NCBI GenBank assembly: GCA_027318525.1 | Contig: DAHVPA010000022.1 | Coordinates: 1 to 14,737 of the forward strand | Source of the DNA: Candidatus Cloacimonadota bacterium | GTDB taxonomy: Bacteria > Cloacimonadota > Cloacimonadia > Cloacimonadales > Cloacimonadaceae | Length of the DNA stretch: 14,737 nt | Direction: 5' to 3' | Shown: one piece after another, positions 1 through 7,653 of the stretch | Numbering within the stretch: position 1 is the stretch's first letter | How the letters are laid out: each line of letters begins with the position of its first letter | Notes under the pieces: model-generated | The model's input: only the letters and a program-made list of their open reading frames with translations | Databases searched by the model: none | What the model was told of the DNA's origin: nothing | Translations under genes and position numbers: made by a program

Positions 1-675
1 GTGGTTGTTGATATCCCAAAGGGAGGCAATGCCGTGAGCAGACAAGGTCCGGCGAATCATAAACTCTGCCCTTGCTTGCTCTGAAGGTATCTCAATGCTT
101 TGATAGCGCGGGATGACACGCTCAGTTAGATCATAAACCCTCTGAAAACGGTCACGGGCAGTGACAATCAGGTCGCCTTTCCACATCAGCAATTCCAGCA
201 TAATCTTAGCTGGTTTGAGATTACCCCAAACCTCAGTGGATTTTTCTACTCGCGTATCTTCAAAATGTCTGGTGGAAAGTGGTCCCTCCTTTCTGATTCG
301 TTGCAGGATAGGCTCTGCCATTTCTTTGTGCAATGCCCAGAATTTCTTTTCCCAGGTCCCGTTGGGGAAGTTTTGCATCCGGATTTTGTAGTAGGCATAA
401 TCCTCCAAGGGAAGATAACTGGCAGCGTGACCCCAATGTTCCCAGATGGTTTTATCCTTCGCCAGAAGCTCATCCAGCCAATGAGGTTGATAGTCTTCTA
501 CCCTGTTGTATAGAGTGTGGTGATGTGCGCGTTGGATGACGCTGATGGTGTCAATCTGGATATAACTGAGTGCTTTGATGACATCCAGAACGCCTGATTT
601 GCCTTTCAAACCATTGAATCTGTAGAACTGCTGGTGTAAAGCCAGGCGTCTGGCTTGTTTTATGGTAAGTTTCAT
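1..675 (-). CDS. YcaQ/AlkX-like DNA glycosylase, winged-helix (HTH_42) family, 3' end cut by window
   Basis: The minus-strand frame is open from the ATG at 675 to the window edge, giving 225 residues of a family usually near 400, so the C-terminal part lies outside the window. The protein starts MKLTIKQARRLAL and carries the family hallmarks: a Q-I-D motif at residues 40-42 inside the stretch YIQIDTISV, then a run of histidines before LYNRV (about 50-59), and WGHAASYLPL (81-90). From family knowledge, the Q-hydrophobic-D triad marks the YcaQ-like branch, which excises alkylated purines and unhooks interstrand crosslinks, while the AlkZ branch has Q-hydrophobic-Q. The start overlaps the stop of the upstream glycosylase gene in an ATGA (672-675), so the two are probably translationally coupled. 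Family assignment is firm. Substrate is inferred. Confidence 0.85.
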   Translation of the reverse strand, partial: MKLTIKQARRLALHQQFYRFNGLKGKSGVLDVIKALSYIQIDTISVIQRAHHHTLYNRVEDYQPHWLDELLAKDKTIWEHWGHAASYLPLEDYAYYKIRMQNFPNGTWEKKFWALHKEMAEPILQRIRKEGPLSTRHFEDTRVEKSTEVWGNLKPAKIMLELLMWKGDLIVTARDRFQRVYDLTERVIPRYQSIEIPSEQARAEFMIRRTLSAHGIASLWDINNH

Positions 676-1322
676 ATAGGCTCCGAAAAAGTATTCCGGT
701 AATACTGACAGAGTTCATGCAGAGGGCAGCTTTTGCACAAAGGCTGCTTGCGGCAATGGTTTTTGGCATGGCGGACTATCAGTGCGTGATATTCATTGAA
801 GAAACCAATATCCGGTTTCAGATTTTGCATAAAGAGATTTTGTATCTCATGATATCGGGCATGGTCGGCAATAATGCCCAGCCGATTGAAAAGCCTTTGC
901 GTGTATGCATCAATCACAAAATAAGGTAACTCATAGGCATAAAGCAGGATGGAATCAGCTGTTTCGGGTCCGATGCCTTTTAGGGAAAGAAGAAATGACC
1001 TGAAATCTTCTTTCACGGGTGGAATCTGATAATTGTACAACTGCTGACTGATGTGAATGAGCCGGACTGCTTTCTGATTGTAGTATCCGGCTGGACGGAT
1101 ACACTTGGCGACTTCATCCGGAGCAGCTTTGGATAGACTGTGCAAAGAAAGCAGATTTTCCTTTCGCAGATTGGTGATGGCTTTTTCCACATTAGACCAG
1201 TTGGTGTTCTGAGTCAGGATGGCACCGATGATGACTTCATCCCTGGTTTCGCCTGGCCACCAGTGCTGAGGTCCGTTTTCCTCAAACAGAATCCTGTAAA
1301 TCTGCAGCAGGTGTCTGGTCAT
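672..1322 (-). CDS. EndoIII-family DNA glycosylase, MagIII-like (HhH-GPD, 4Fe-4S)
   Basis: This 216-residue protein is a helix-hairpin-helix GPD base-excision glycosylase. The N-terminal motif LTQNTNWSNVEKAI (36-49) is typical of the HP0602/MagIII-type branch. The hairpin LKGIGPETADS is at 114-124, and the catalytic aspartate is D138 in VIDAYTQRL. Four cysteines at 190, 196, 199 and 205 (C-X5-C-X2-C-X5-C) should hold an iron-sulfur cluster, with the first spacing one residue shorter than in E. coli Nth. The Nth catalytic lysine is replaced by Glu120 (GPET), which predicts a monofunctional glycosylase without lyase activity, as described for 3-methyladenine glycosylase MagIII. It sits 6 bases after guaD and overlaps the YcaQ-like gene by four bases, which points to a shared DNA-repair role. 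The precise substrate is inferred; the fold is clear. Confidence 0.85.
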   Translation of the reverse strand: MTRHLLQIYRILFEENGPQHWWPGETRDEVIIGAILTQNTNWSNVEKAITNLRKENLLSLHSLSKAAPDEVAKCIRPAGYYNQKAVRLIHISQQLYNYQIPPVKEDFRSFLLSLKGIGPETADSILLYAYELPYFVIDAYTQRLFNRLGIIADHARYHEIQNLFMQNLKPDIGFFNEYHALIVRHAKNHCRKQPLCKSCPLHELCQYYRNTFSEPI

Positions 1323-1328
1323 GCGATA

Positions 1329-2540
1329 TCAGACTTTACGAATACCCTTGGTATAGACCTGGTTGATTTGCCATTCATGACCTGTGAAAACCAGTTCCGG
1401 TAAAACATCTGTGTTAGGCTCTTGCAGAGTCTCAGGCAGCTTCAGAAAAACGATGTCAGCTTCTTTTCCGGGTTCGAGTGAACCAATTCTATCCTGTAAT
1501 CCGAGTAATTCTGCAGCCCCCAAAGTAATTCTGTAGAAAGCTTCGGCAGGGCTGACTGGAGTCAGGGTTTGCCGGAAGTTATACATCTTGGCGTGATAAA
1601 GCATGTTTAATGAAGTTCCTGCTCCGACGTCCGAGCCCAGGGCAAAGGGGATGTGCTTTTGCATTACAGCAGACAAGGGAAATTCTCCGCTGCGCAGATA
1701 GAAATTGGAGTCCGGGCAATGGGCAATTTTGCAGCCTGACGCTTTAAGCTTATCCAATTCAATGTCAGAGAGATGGATGCAATGGGCAAGGATGGTCTTG
1801 TCTGTCAAGACTCCCGCCTGCTCATACACATCCGTGTAGTTGTCTGCATCGAACAAGTCTTTTACCCATTCGATTTCATCTTTATTCTCGGAAAGGTGGG
1901 TCTGAATCCAGATGTTTTCGCGCTGTGCTGTTTCGCCAATCCACTGCATAAGTTCCATGGAGCAGGTTGGTGCAAAGCGTGGCGTGAAGATATACTGCAA
2001 GTCGTCTGACGGTTTGTGATATTCCTCAATCAGGCTCAGGCTATCTGTCATTGCCTGTTTGGTGTCCTGCTGCAGAGCTGCCGGGCTGTTTCTATCCATC
2101 AGAGTCATTCCGACAAATGCCCTAAGGTTATGCAAGCGGGCAGCTTCAAAAGCGGCTTCACAGGCTGTCCTGAATGGGGCAGTGTAAATCACGGCTGTCG
2201 TGGTTCCTGATTTGTAAAGCGAAGAGATAAATTCCTCTGCCAAACCAAAGGCAAAATCGTAATCAGCAGATTTTTTTTCTTCAGGAAAAACGATGTCATT
2301 CAGCCAAGGCAGCAAAGCGTCTCGATAGTGACCTTTAATCTTGAACTGGGACAGATGCACATGCAGATCAATCAGACCAGGAATGGCAATACAGTCGTGT
2401 AAGTCAATATCTGCTTTAATCTCATCGATATAAGGATTTATGGCGGTTATATGTCCTGCCTCAAACGTGATTAACTGGTCTGCCTGAAACTCATATTTAT
2501 TGGGAGAGATGGGTGTGAGTAGGTTCGCTCTGATTTTCAT
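1329..2540 (-). CDS. guaD: guanine deaminase (amidohydrolase superfamily)
   Basis: This 403-residue cytosolic metal-dependent hydrolase is expected to convert guanine to xanthine and ammonia in purine salvage or catabolism. The metal ligands are visible: HVH (60-62) in PGLIDLHVHLSQ, H215 in THLSEN with the catalytic E218, H253 in LAHCIHLS, and D304 in LGSDVGAG. The substrate-specific features also point to guanine deaminase rather than a chlorohydrolase or cytosine deaminase: PRFAPTCS at 187-194, and the SENKDEIEWVKDLF then NYTDVYEQAGVL stretch. Length is close to that of bacterial GuaD proteins. Its ATG overlaps the stop of the upstream FG-GAP gene (ATGA, 2537-2540). No purine transporter or xanthine dehydrogenase is nearby, so the context gives no independent support. 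One small oddity is Asp in HCPDSN (275-279), where Thr is the more common residue. Confidence 0.9.
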   Translation of the reverse strand: MKIRANLLTPISPNKYEFQADQLITFEAGHITAINPYIDEIKADIDLHDCIAIPGLIDLHVHLSQFKIKGHYRDALLPWLNDIVFPEEKKSADYDFAFGLAEEFISSLYKSGTTTAVIYTAPFRTACEAAFEAARLHNLRAFVGMTLMDRNSPAALQQDTKQAMTDSLSLIEEYHKPSDDLQYIFTPRFAPTCSMELMQWIGETAQRENIWIQTHLSENKDEIEWVKDLFDADNYTDVYEQAGVLTDKTILAHCIHLSDIELDKLKASGCKIAHCPDSNFYLRSGEFPLSAVMQKHIPFALGSDVGAGTSLNMLYHAKMYNFRQTLTPVSPAEAFYRITLGAAELLGLQDRIGSLEPGKEADIVFLKLPETLQEPNTDVLPELVFTGHEWQINQVYTKGIRKV

Positions 2541-5266
2541 GTTTTACTTGCCTTGTATTTAATGATCTTGTTGTTAAAGGGATATGGAAGAAACTGAGCA
2601 GATTTTTTTGTGCCCAGTCCAAAATGAAGGATCTGCTCATTTTGGGATGTTGTTCCTTTAGCAGAGCAGAGCTCTCTAACAGGACCTATTTGCTTGCCGG
2701 GTTCGATCCACTTCAGTCTTGCTCCATACGAAGGAGTATTAGGATGGTGGGGTGTTTCTTCATAAGCATAGAATTCGGTAAGACCGTTTTCCAACACAGG
2801 TTTTAGGATTACTGCATTATTTTTTGTTCTGGTGGTGTTGAGGAAAATCTTGGTTCCATTGCCGCTACCCACCACAAGATCTAGCTTATTGTCGTGATTA
2901 AAATCGGCATAGGCATTGCCCCAGCCATTGTAAACCCGCAAACCTGCCAGCCAGGTAACATCTGAAAAAGTGCCGTCTCCGTTATTATGATAAAGATAGC
3001 TGCGGTCGTTTTCATAGACAGATGTAATGAACAGGTCAAGGTATCCGTCGTTGTCGGCATCCAACCAGAGCGGGTCGGAATGCAGTTCGTCATAAGTGAT
3101 ACCGGCTTGTTTGGTGATATCCGAGAATTGCCAGAAGACAATTGTATCACCTTCCACAACCCTAATATTTTCCCCATCATTGCGGAGTAACATGCTGATA
3201 TCTGAGATTTCAATGTAGCGCGGATGAGCAAGGTTGGCTACGAACAAATCGAGGTCGCCATCATTGTCAAAATCGCCCCAGTCTGCTCCGATACTGTGTC
3301 CATAGTATCCGTTTTTTAATACGCCCTGTAAGCCGTATAAAGCAGCAACATCAGTGAAAACACTATCCTGTCTATCCCAGAGGAAATTACGGTTAAGACG
3401 GTAGTTTGTTACATAGATTTCCTGATCGCCATCATTATCGAAATCAGCCGGGGCTACTCCTCTGCCGGCTTGACCGGGATTTTGAGTATAATAGGGTGAC
3501 AGGAATCCTGTTTTAGAGGATTTATCAATAAAATAGCCTTTCTCATTACTCCAAAAACGATCTTCATACCCGCTACGGACATTCCATTTCTCATAATTGG
3601 CGCAATATAGATCAGGATAACCATCGTGAAAACAGTCAACCCAGGCTGCGCCTTCAGTGGGATATGCATCATCAATATCCCCGGCTCTTTCATTGACTTG
3701 GACAAAGCGGTTGCTATTATTCTTCATCAATTTTTCGCCATCACCATTTTCACTGTGAGAAACGGTTACAAAATCCAAGTCGCCATCAAGGTTGAAATCT
3801 GCAAATAGACCGCCGGTTGCATTGAGATTCGAAAGTCCAAGTGTGTCAGTGAGTTCAGCGAAAGTCAGATTGCCGTTGTTACGGTATAGCCTTCTGCCGC
3901 TCAAAAGGATATCGCAATAGCTGTCGTTGTCATAATCCCCCAGGGCTATTCGACTCTCTCTGTTATTTGCAAATCCTGCTTTGAGCGTGATATCGGAGAA
4001 AGTGGGTCCTTTATAATTCATCAATTTTCTTTGCCAATCAATAAGGTTTGTTTTGATCCCAAGTAACTGATGGATCTTTGCCAGATAGGTTGATGCCTCA
4101 GAATCGTATTTTTTCCTGGGCGCTCCTTTCATCAGGCATTGGGTAAAAAGAAATGCCGCCTGTTTCAAAAATTTCTTATCCTTTGATAAAGCAAGGAATT
4201 TGCCTTGCCAGAAAAGCAATTCAGCCTGAGATCCGGTGTCATTGTCTGCAAATCTCAATTGCTCAAGATGGGTAATACCTTCCAGCCATGTCTGGTCAGC
4301 CTTAGTGATAATGGCAAGCAGAGAATCCTCGTCTCCAAACAAATCAAACTGAGCCAGGACATTATAGTAGCGCACTTTTTCCAGTTGGAGTTTGACTCGG
4401 GTGTTCCAGGTTTCAGGATTGTATTTATCATATAGGATTACGCCACCAGCTTCATTTTTAGTAATAGAAATCAAATAATCCTGTGCTTTCCTAAGCAATT
4501 CGGGATTACTATATCCAGAAGGCAGTTTTTTTCTCAGGGTTGGACTCATTAGATACAAAGCAGCCAAGTATTTGTGTGCAGAGGTGAGATGAGCTCTTTG
4601 CTCCAGAGCACTAAAAAAACCTGGATAATCAGACTTGCCTGAATAATGGGCAAGTTCAAAATAAAAAACAGCCTGATTCCAGACTGAATGGGGGAAAGTC
4701 TGATAAAACTTCTCAGTCAGAACAAAAGCAAGTGAATCATTACGCTCAGTGCTGATCATATCGAGCAGCACCTTTGCCAGGTCCTCGATGTAGTTGTTAT
4801 ACTCTTCAAGTTTGGCAATGCCCGGATATAGTGTATCGACTGTCGCTCCATTTTTATATGCTTGTAATAAAAACTGATCTGCTTCACTTGTAAAAACTTC
4901 AGATATTCTTTGAAAGGTATTGCCAAATGGATAATCAGGATGAGAATCCGAAAATTCTGAAGCCAGATTGAGCCAATTGACAGCGCTGTGGAAATCCTGG
5001 TATTTGATTGCCATTAGTTCAAGACAATGCAAAACCGAGAGAGAATCATCTTCAAACCCAGCATATTGCAAATATAAATCAAACCATGCTTTGCTGGATG
5101 ACTCAACAAAAGCACTGTCCCTGATTGCCGTGGAGTGCTTTTTCAAGATGTCCCACTGTTCTTTTTGAAGACAGAATTCGGCATCATCAAGAGTGATAGC
5201 TGCCAAAGATGACAGACTTATCAGAATCAGCAGGACACATAAATGCACCTTTTTCATTAAACTCAT
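2537..5266 (-). CDS. exported FG-GAP/VCBS repeat protein with C-terminal ASPIC/UnbV-like domain
   Basis: The 909-residue product begins with a hydrophobic signal peptide (about residues 5-23) with no lipobox cysteine, so secretion to the periplasm or beyond is expected. Residues about 25-415 are helix-rich and resemble a degenerate TPR-type solenoid, without a motif I can name. From 443 onward there are seven FG-GAP-type calcium-binding repeats of the form D-x-D/N-x-D-G-x-x-D at about 443, 489, 542, 607, 663, 734 and 787. These would build a beta-propeller. Residues about 847-905, with YGARLKW and later LHFGLG, match an ASPIC/UnbV-type ending, though the usual closing WPDG-like strand is not evident. 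Function is unknown; such proteins are often surface-associated or adhesion-like. The start overlaps the hslO stop (ATGA, 5263-5266); Met4 is an alternative start. Confidence 0.85.
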   Translation of the reverse strand: MSLMKKVHLCVLLILISLSSLAAITLDDAEFCLQKEQWDILKKHSTAIRDSAFVESSSKAWFDLYLQYAGFEDDSLSVLHCLELMAIKYQDFHSAVNWLNLASEFSDSHPDYPFGNTFQRISEVFTSEADQFLLQAYKNGATVDTLYPGIAKLEEYNNYIEDLAKVLLDMISTERNDSLAFVLTEKFYQTFPHSVWNQAVFYFELAHYSGKSDYPGFFSALEQRAHLTSAHKYLAALYLMSPTLRKKLPSGYSNPELLRKAQDYLISITKNEAGGVILYDKYNPETWNTRVKLQLEKVRYYNVLAQFDLFGDEDSLLAIITKADQTWLEGITHLEQLRFADNDTGSQAELLFWQGKFLALSKDKKFLKQAAFLFTQCLMKGAPRKKYDSEASTYLAKIHQLLGIKTNLIDWQRKLMNYKGPTFSDITLKAGFANNRESRIALGDYDNDSYCDILLSGRRLYRNNGNLTFAELTDTLGLSNLNATGGLFADFNLDGDLDFVTVSHSENGDGEKLMKNNSNRFVQVNERAGDIDDAYPTEGAAWVDCFHDGYPDLYCANYEKWNVRSGYEDRFWSNEKGYFIDKSSKTGFLSPYYTQNPGQAGRGVAPADFDNDGDQEIYVTNYRLNRNFLWDRQDSVFTDVAALYGLQGVLKNGYYGHSIGADWGDFDNDGDLDLFVANLAHPRYIEISDISMLLRNDGENIRVVEGDTIVFWQFSDITKQAGITYDELHSDPLWLDADNDGYLDLFITSVYENDRSYLYHNNGDGTFSDVTWLAGLRVYNGWGNAYADFNHDNKLDLVVGSGNGTKIFLNTTRTKNNAVILKPVLENGLTEFYAYEETPHHPNTPSYGARLKWIEPGKQIGPVRELCSAKGTTSQNEQILHFGLGTKKSAQFLPYPFNNKIIKYKASKT

Positions 5267-6138
5267 CCCAATGAAGATATGATTTGTCCGATATCTTCAG
5301 AGCTAAAGTGATATTGGGTGTTACAATAATGACAGATAGGTGAGATTCCATCCAACATTGTTGAGAGTTCATCTTTGCCCAATAAGCGCAAAGCAGCAGC
5401 AAAACGTTCTTTAGAGCACGGGCAATAATAGCTCAGGGCAATGTTCCTGGTTATCTGCCAGTCCATTCCTTTGAATATGAGCTTTTCTAGAATGACTTCC
5501 CAGCTCATTCCCATATCAAGCAGGTCAGTTATATAGGGTGTATTGTTAAGGTTCTCTGTTAGCTGATTTGTGGTTTCTGAAGATACTCCCGGCATTTGTT
5601 GAATCAGATATCCTCCGGCAGCTCTGACAGAACCATCTGTATTAAACAAAACTCCCAGACTGACAGCTGCTGGTGTTTGCTCGGAAACCAAATAGTATTG
5701 AGCAACATCTTCTGCAACTTCTCCGGTAAGCAGTTGAATTGTGCCCGTCACAGGAGCTTTTAACTTCATGTCTTTGATGACATTAAGCGTTCCCTGACCT
5801 AGTAATTCACCAATATGCCAGTTTGTTCCTATATCCGGATGAGTGTAATCAGGAGATTTGGCATATCCCCTGACTCTTCCTTCCGGCTCATAAACAACCA
5901 GAGCTCCTTTCAAAGGTCCTTCAGCCTCAATATTGAGGGTTAATTTGTTTGCTGAATCTTTGATGTCTGCTCCCATAAGTTCAGCTGCTGTCAGTAATCT
6001 ACCCAGTAGTAAAGCCGGTGCAGGTGCCATTTTATGCAAATCCATCGCTTTTTGGACAATGCCTGTTGTGTCAGCTACGAAAAATCTGAATTGATTATTT
6101 CCGGAAGTTCCTCTGTATAAAGTGTCAGTTTGACTCAT
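5263..6138 (-). CDS. hslO: redox-regulated chaperone Hsp33
   Basis: This 291-residue cytoplasmic holdase chaperone is activated by oxidative unfolding. It has the full-length Hsp33 layout: an N-terminal substrate-binding domain starting with YRGTSGNNQFRFFVADTTG, the central GRVRGYAKSP stretch, and a C-terminal zinc switch. The four zinc cysteines are C239 and C241 (CPCS) and C269 and C272 (CHYC), matching the C-X-C plus C-X2-C pattern of the family, so redox control should be intact. It begins 2 bases after the SpoIID-like gene and its stop overlaps the start of the FG-GAP gene. Position inside a housekeeping operon suggests constitutive transcription with post-translational activation. The assignment is secure. 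Confidence 0.96.
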   Translation of the reverse strand: MSQTDTLYRGTSGNNQFRFFVADTTGIVQKAMDLHKMAPAPALLLGRLLTAAELMGADIKDSANKLTLNIEAEGPLKGALVVYEPEGRVRGYAKSPDYTHPDIGTNWHIGELLGQGTLNVIKDMKLKAPVTGTIQLLTGEVAEDVAQYYLVSEQTPAAVSLGVLFNTDGSVRAAGGYLIQQMPGVSSETTNQLTENLNNTPYITDLLDMGMSWEVILEKLIFKGMDWQITRNIALSYYCPCSKERFAAALRLLGKDELSTMLDGISPICHYCNTQYHFSSEDIGQIISSLG

Positions 6139-6140
6139 AA

Positions 6141-7652
6141 TTAATTGTCCTCTTCATGCTGGGTAGGTATATAGCTGGGGAGCCAGTCTGCACTATATGA
6201 TACCCCTGGATAATAACTACTAACAATATCATGCCAAACCCAGCCGTTTCTTGCTTTCTGCAACGCTCCTACCTGACACAGACCGACCCCGTGTCCAAAT
6301 CCTTTGCCTATGATTTTGATTTCACTATTTAACGTATAGACATTGCCTTGAGAGAGTATTCCATTACTAATGTAAAAGAAAGAACTCGGTAACCCACCAA
6401 AGACTTTTCTAATTCGAAATTCTCCTTCCACATTAAGCTCAGAATCGCCACTGATCTTTAATCTGAGAATCCTTCCCGATACTCCTCTGCGCAGAACCCT
6501 TAGGTAACGAGGATTGTGCACCCCGGAATTCATTTCCAGAGTAGCTCTGGAAATTGATCTGGACCATTCTTCAGAACGTTTTTCCCAGCTTGACATCCCA
6601 TTCTGTTCTGATTCCATATTCAGCCATTGGATTGAGTTTTCTTCCAAGGTTAGATCTAAACTATCTGCCTGGGGATGGCAGGTTACACCTTGCAGGAAAG
6701 CAATTGGTTTGCCGTTCCAGGCATTTTGATTTGCTTCGGTCTTACCACCGCAACTGCTGTGATAAACAGCGTCAGCCGGGTAATTGTTATAAAGCATTAC
6801 TGAATCTGCGGTGGAAGTTACTGACTTGATTATCGCTGTATCGACCAGATACTTTCCTTTGTAAACCTGACAATGAGTATTGCAGCAGAGATCATATCCA
6901 TCACCTAAATGCCGGTTCATAAGCAATAAGCTCAAAGCATGAGTTCTGGCTGTTACTGCCTGAGTCTTCAATGCTTCCATGGGAGCATTGTTTCCAATTT
7001 CATTGGGCACTACTCCTGCCACGTAGTCTTCCATGCTGACCAGATTGCAGAGTTGCAATCCATTATCAGTGGCAGAAATTATCAACTCTCCATCAAAACC
7101 GGTTTCTTTACCATCAATCACAATAGAGTTCTTGCCTGATGCTCTAACGGGTAGTTGCAGATATTGAACTCCTCCCACCTCATCAGTAATTTTAAGACGT
7201 GCATTCTGCATCGGGATAGCTTGAATTTGTTGGGTTGTATAACCTGTCTCATCAGCATAACGGATTGCTGCTTCTTTGGTGGGGAAATACCTGTCTTCAA
7301 ACATCAAAAGCTCTTTCTGTAATTCCAGTCTGCCTTTTTGCCATACAAATTTCTGCCTGACGGACTCATCATCTGTGACTGTTGATGTGTCTTGCTCAAT
7401 GGGTATGCTTCTGTTGACGATTCCCCAGAAAGTCTGTTGATCTGTGTTTGTTAATTGCAACTGCAGTTTGCCACTACATGTAATAGAAAGGGGAGAATTT
7501 TCTTCTGATAAAGATATTGCGCTTGCCGAGCTCAAACTATGGCTGGATCCATCTGTTATGTGAATACTTAGCCATAGTCTTCCATCCCTGATTTCTGCCG
7601 CTGAAATCAGATTCAGCAGAAAAATAAGAGCAAAGATAAGACAGATGCGCAT
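6141..7652 (-). CDS. secreted SpoIID/LytB-domain protein (putative peptidoglycan lytic transglycosylase/amidase enhancer)
   Basis: This 503-residue protein has a signal peptide (about 1-18, cleavage near SAAE) and a SpoIID domain from about 150 to the C-terminus. Family landmarks are SMEDYVAGVVPNEIG (206-220), with E218 as the candidate catalytic glutamate, EALKTQAVTARTHAL (226-240), YHSSCGGKTE (297-306), and the C-terminal GKGFGHGVGLCQVGALQKA motif. SpoIID in Bacillus cleaves glycan strands during engulfment. Related LytB-type proteins occur in many non-sporulating diderms, where they are thought to remodel peptidoglycan. The N-terminal 150 residues are not recognised. It starts 2 bases upstream of the metG stop side (a single-base gap at 7653) and precedes hslO by 2 bases. 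Nothing else sporulation-related is present, so a vegetative envelope role is the better inference. Confidence 0.9.
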   Translation of the reverse strand: MRICLIFALIFLLNLISAAEIRDGRLWLSIHITDGSSHSLSSASAISLSEENSPLSITCSGKLQLQLTNTDQQTFWGIVNRSIPIEQDTSTVTDDESVRQKFVWQKGRLELQKELLMFEDRYFPTKEAAIRYADETGYTTQQIQAIPMQNARLKITDEVGGVQYLQLPVRASGKNSIVIDGKETGFDGELIISATDNGLQLCNLVSMEDYVAGVVPNEIGNNAPMEALKTQAVTARTHALSLLLMNRHLGDGYDLCCNTHCQVYKGKYLVDTAIIKSVTSTADSVMLYNNYPADAVYHSSCGGKTEANQNAWNGKPIAFLQGVTCHPQADSLDLTLEENSIQWLNMESEQNGMSSWEKRSEEWSRSISRATLEMNSGVHNPRYLRVLRRGVSGRILRLKISGDSELNVEGEFRIRKVFGGLPSSFFYISNGILSQGNVYTLNSEIKIIGKGFGHGVGLCQVGALQKARNGWVWHDIVSSYYPGVSYSADWLPSYIPTQHEEDN

Positions 7653-7653
7653 C

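Noticed and set aside
3230..4000. repetitive D-x-D-x-D-G coding segments as a DNA repeat array
   Set aside because: The periodicity is protein-level FG-GAP repetition; spacing and base sequence vary, so it is not a CRISPR or DNA repeat.
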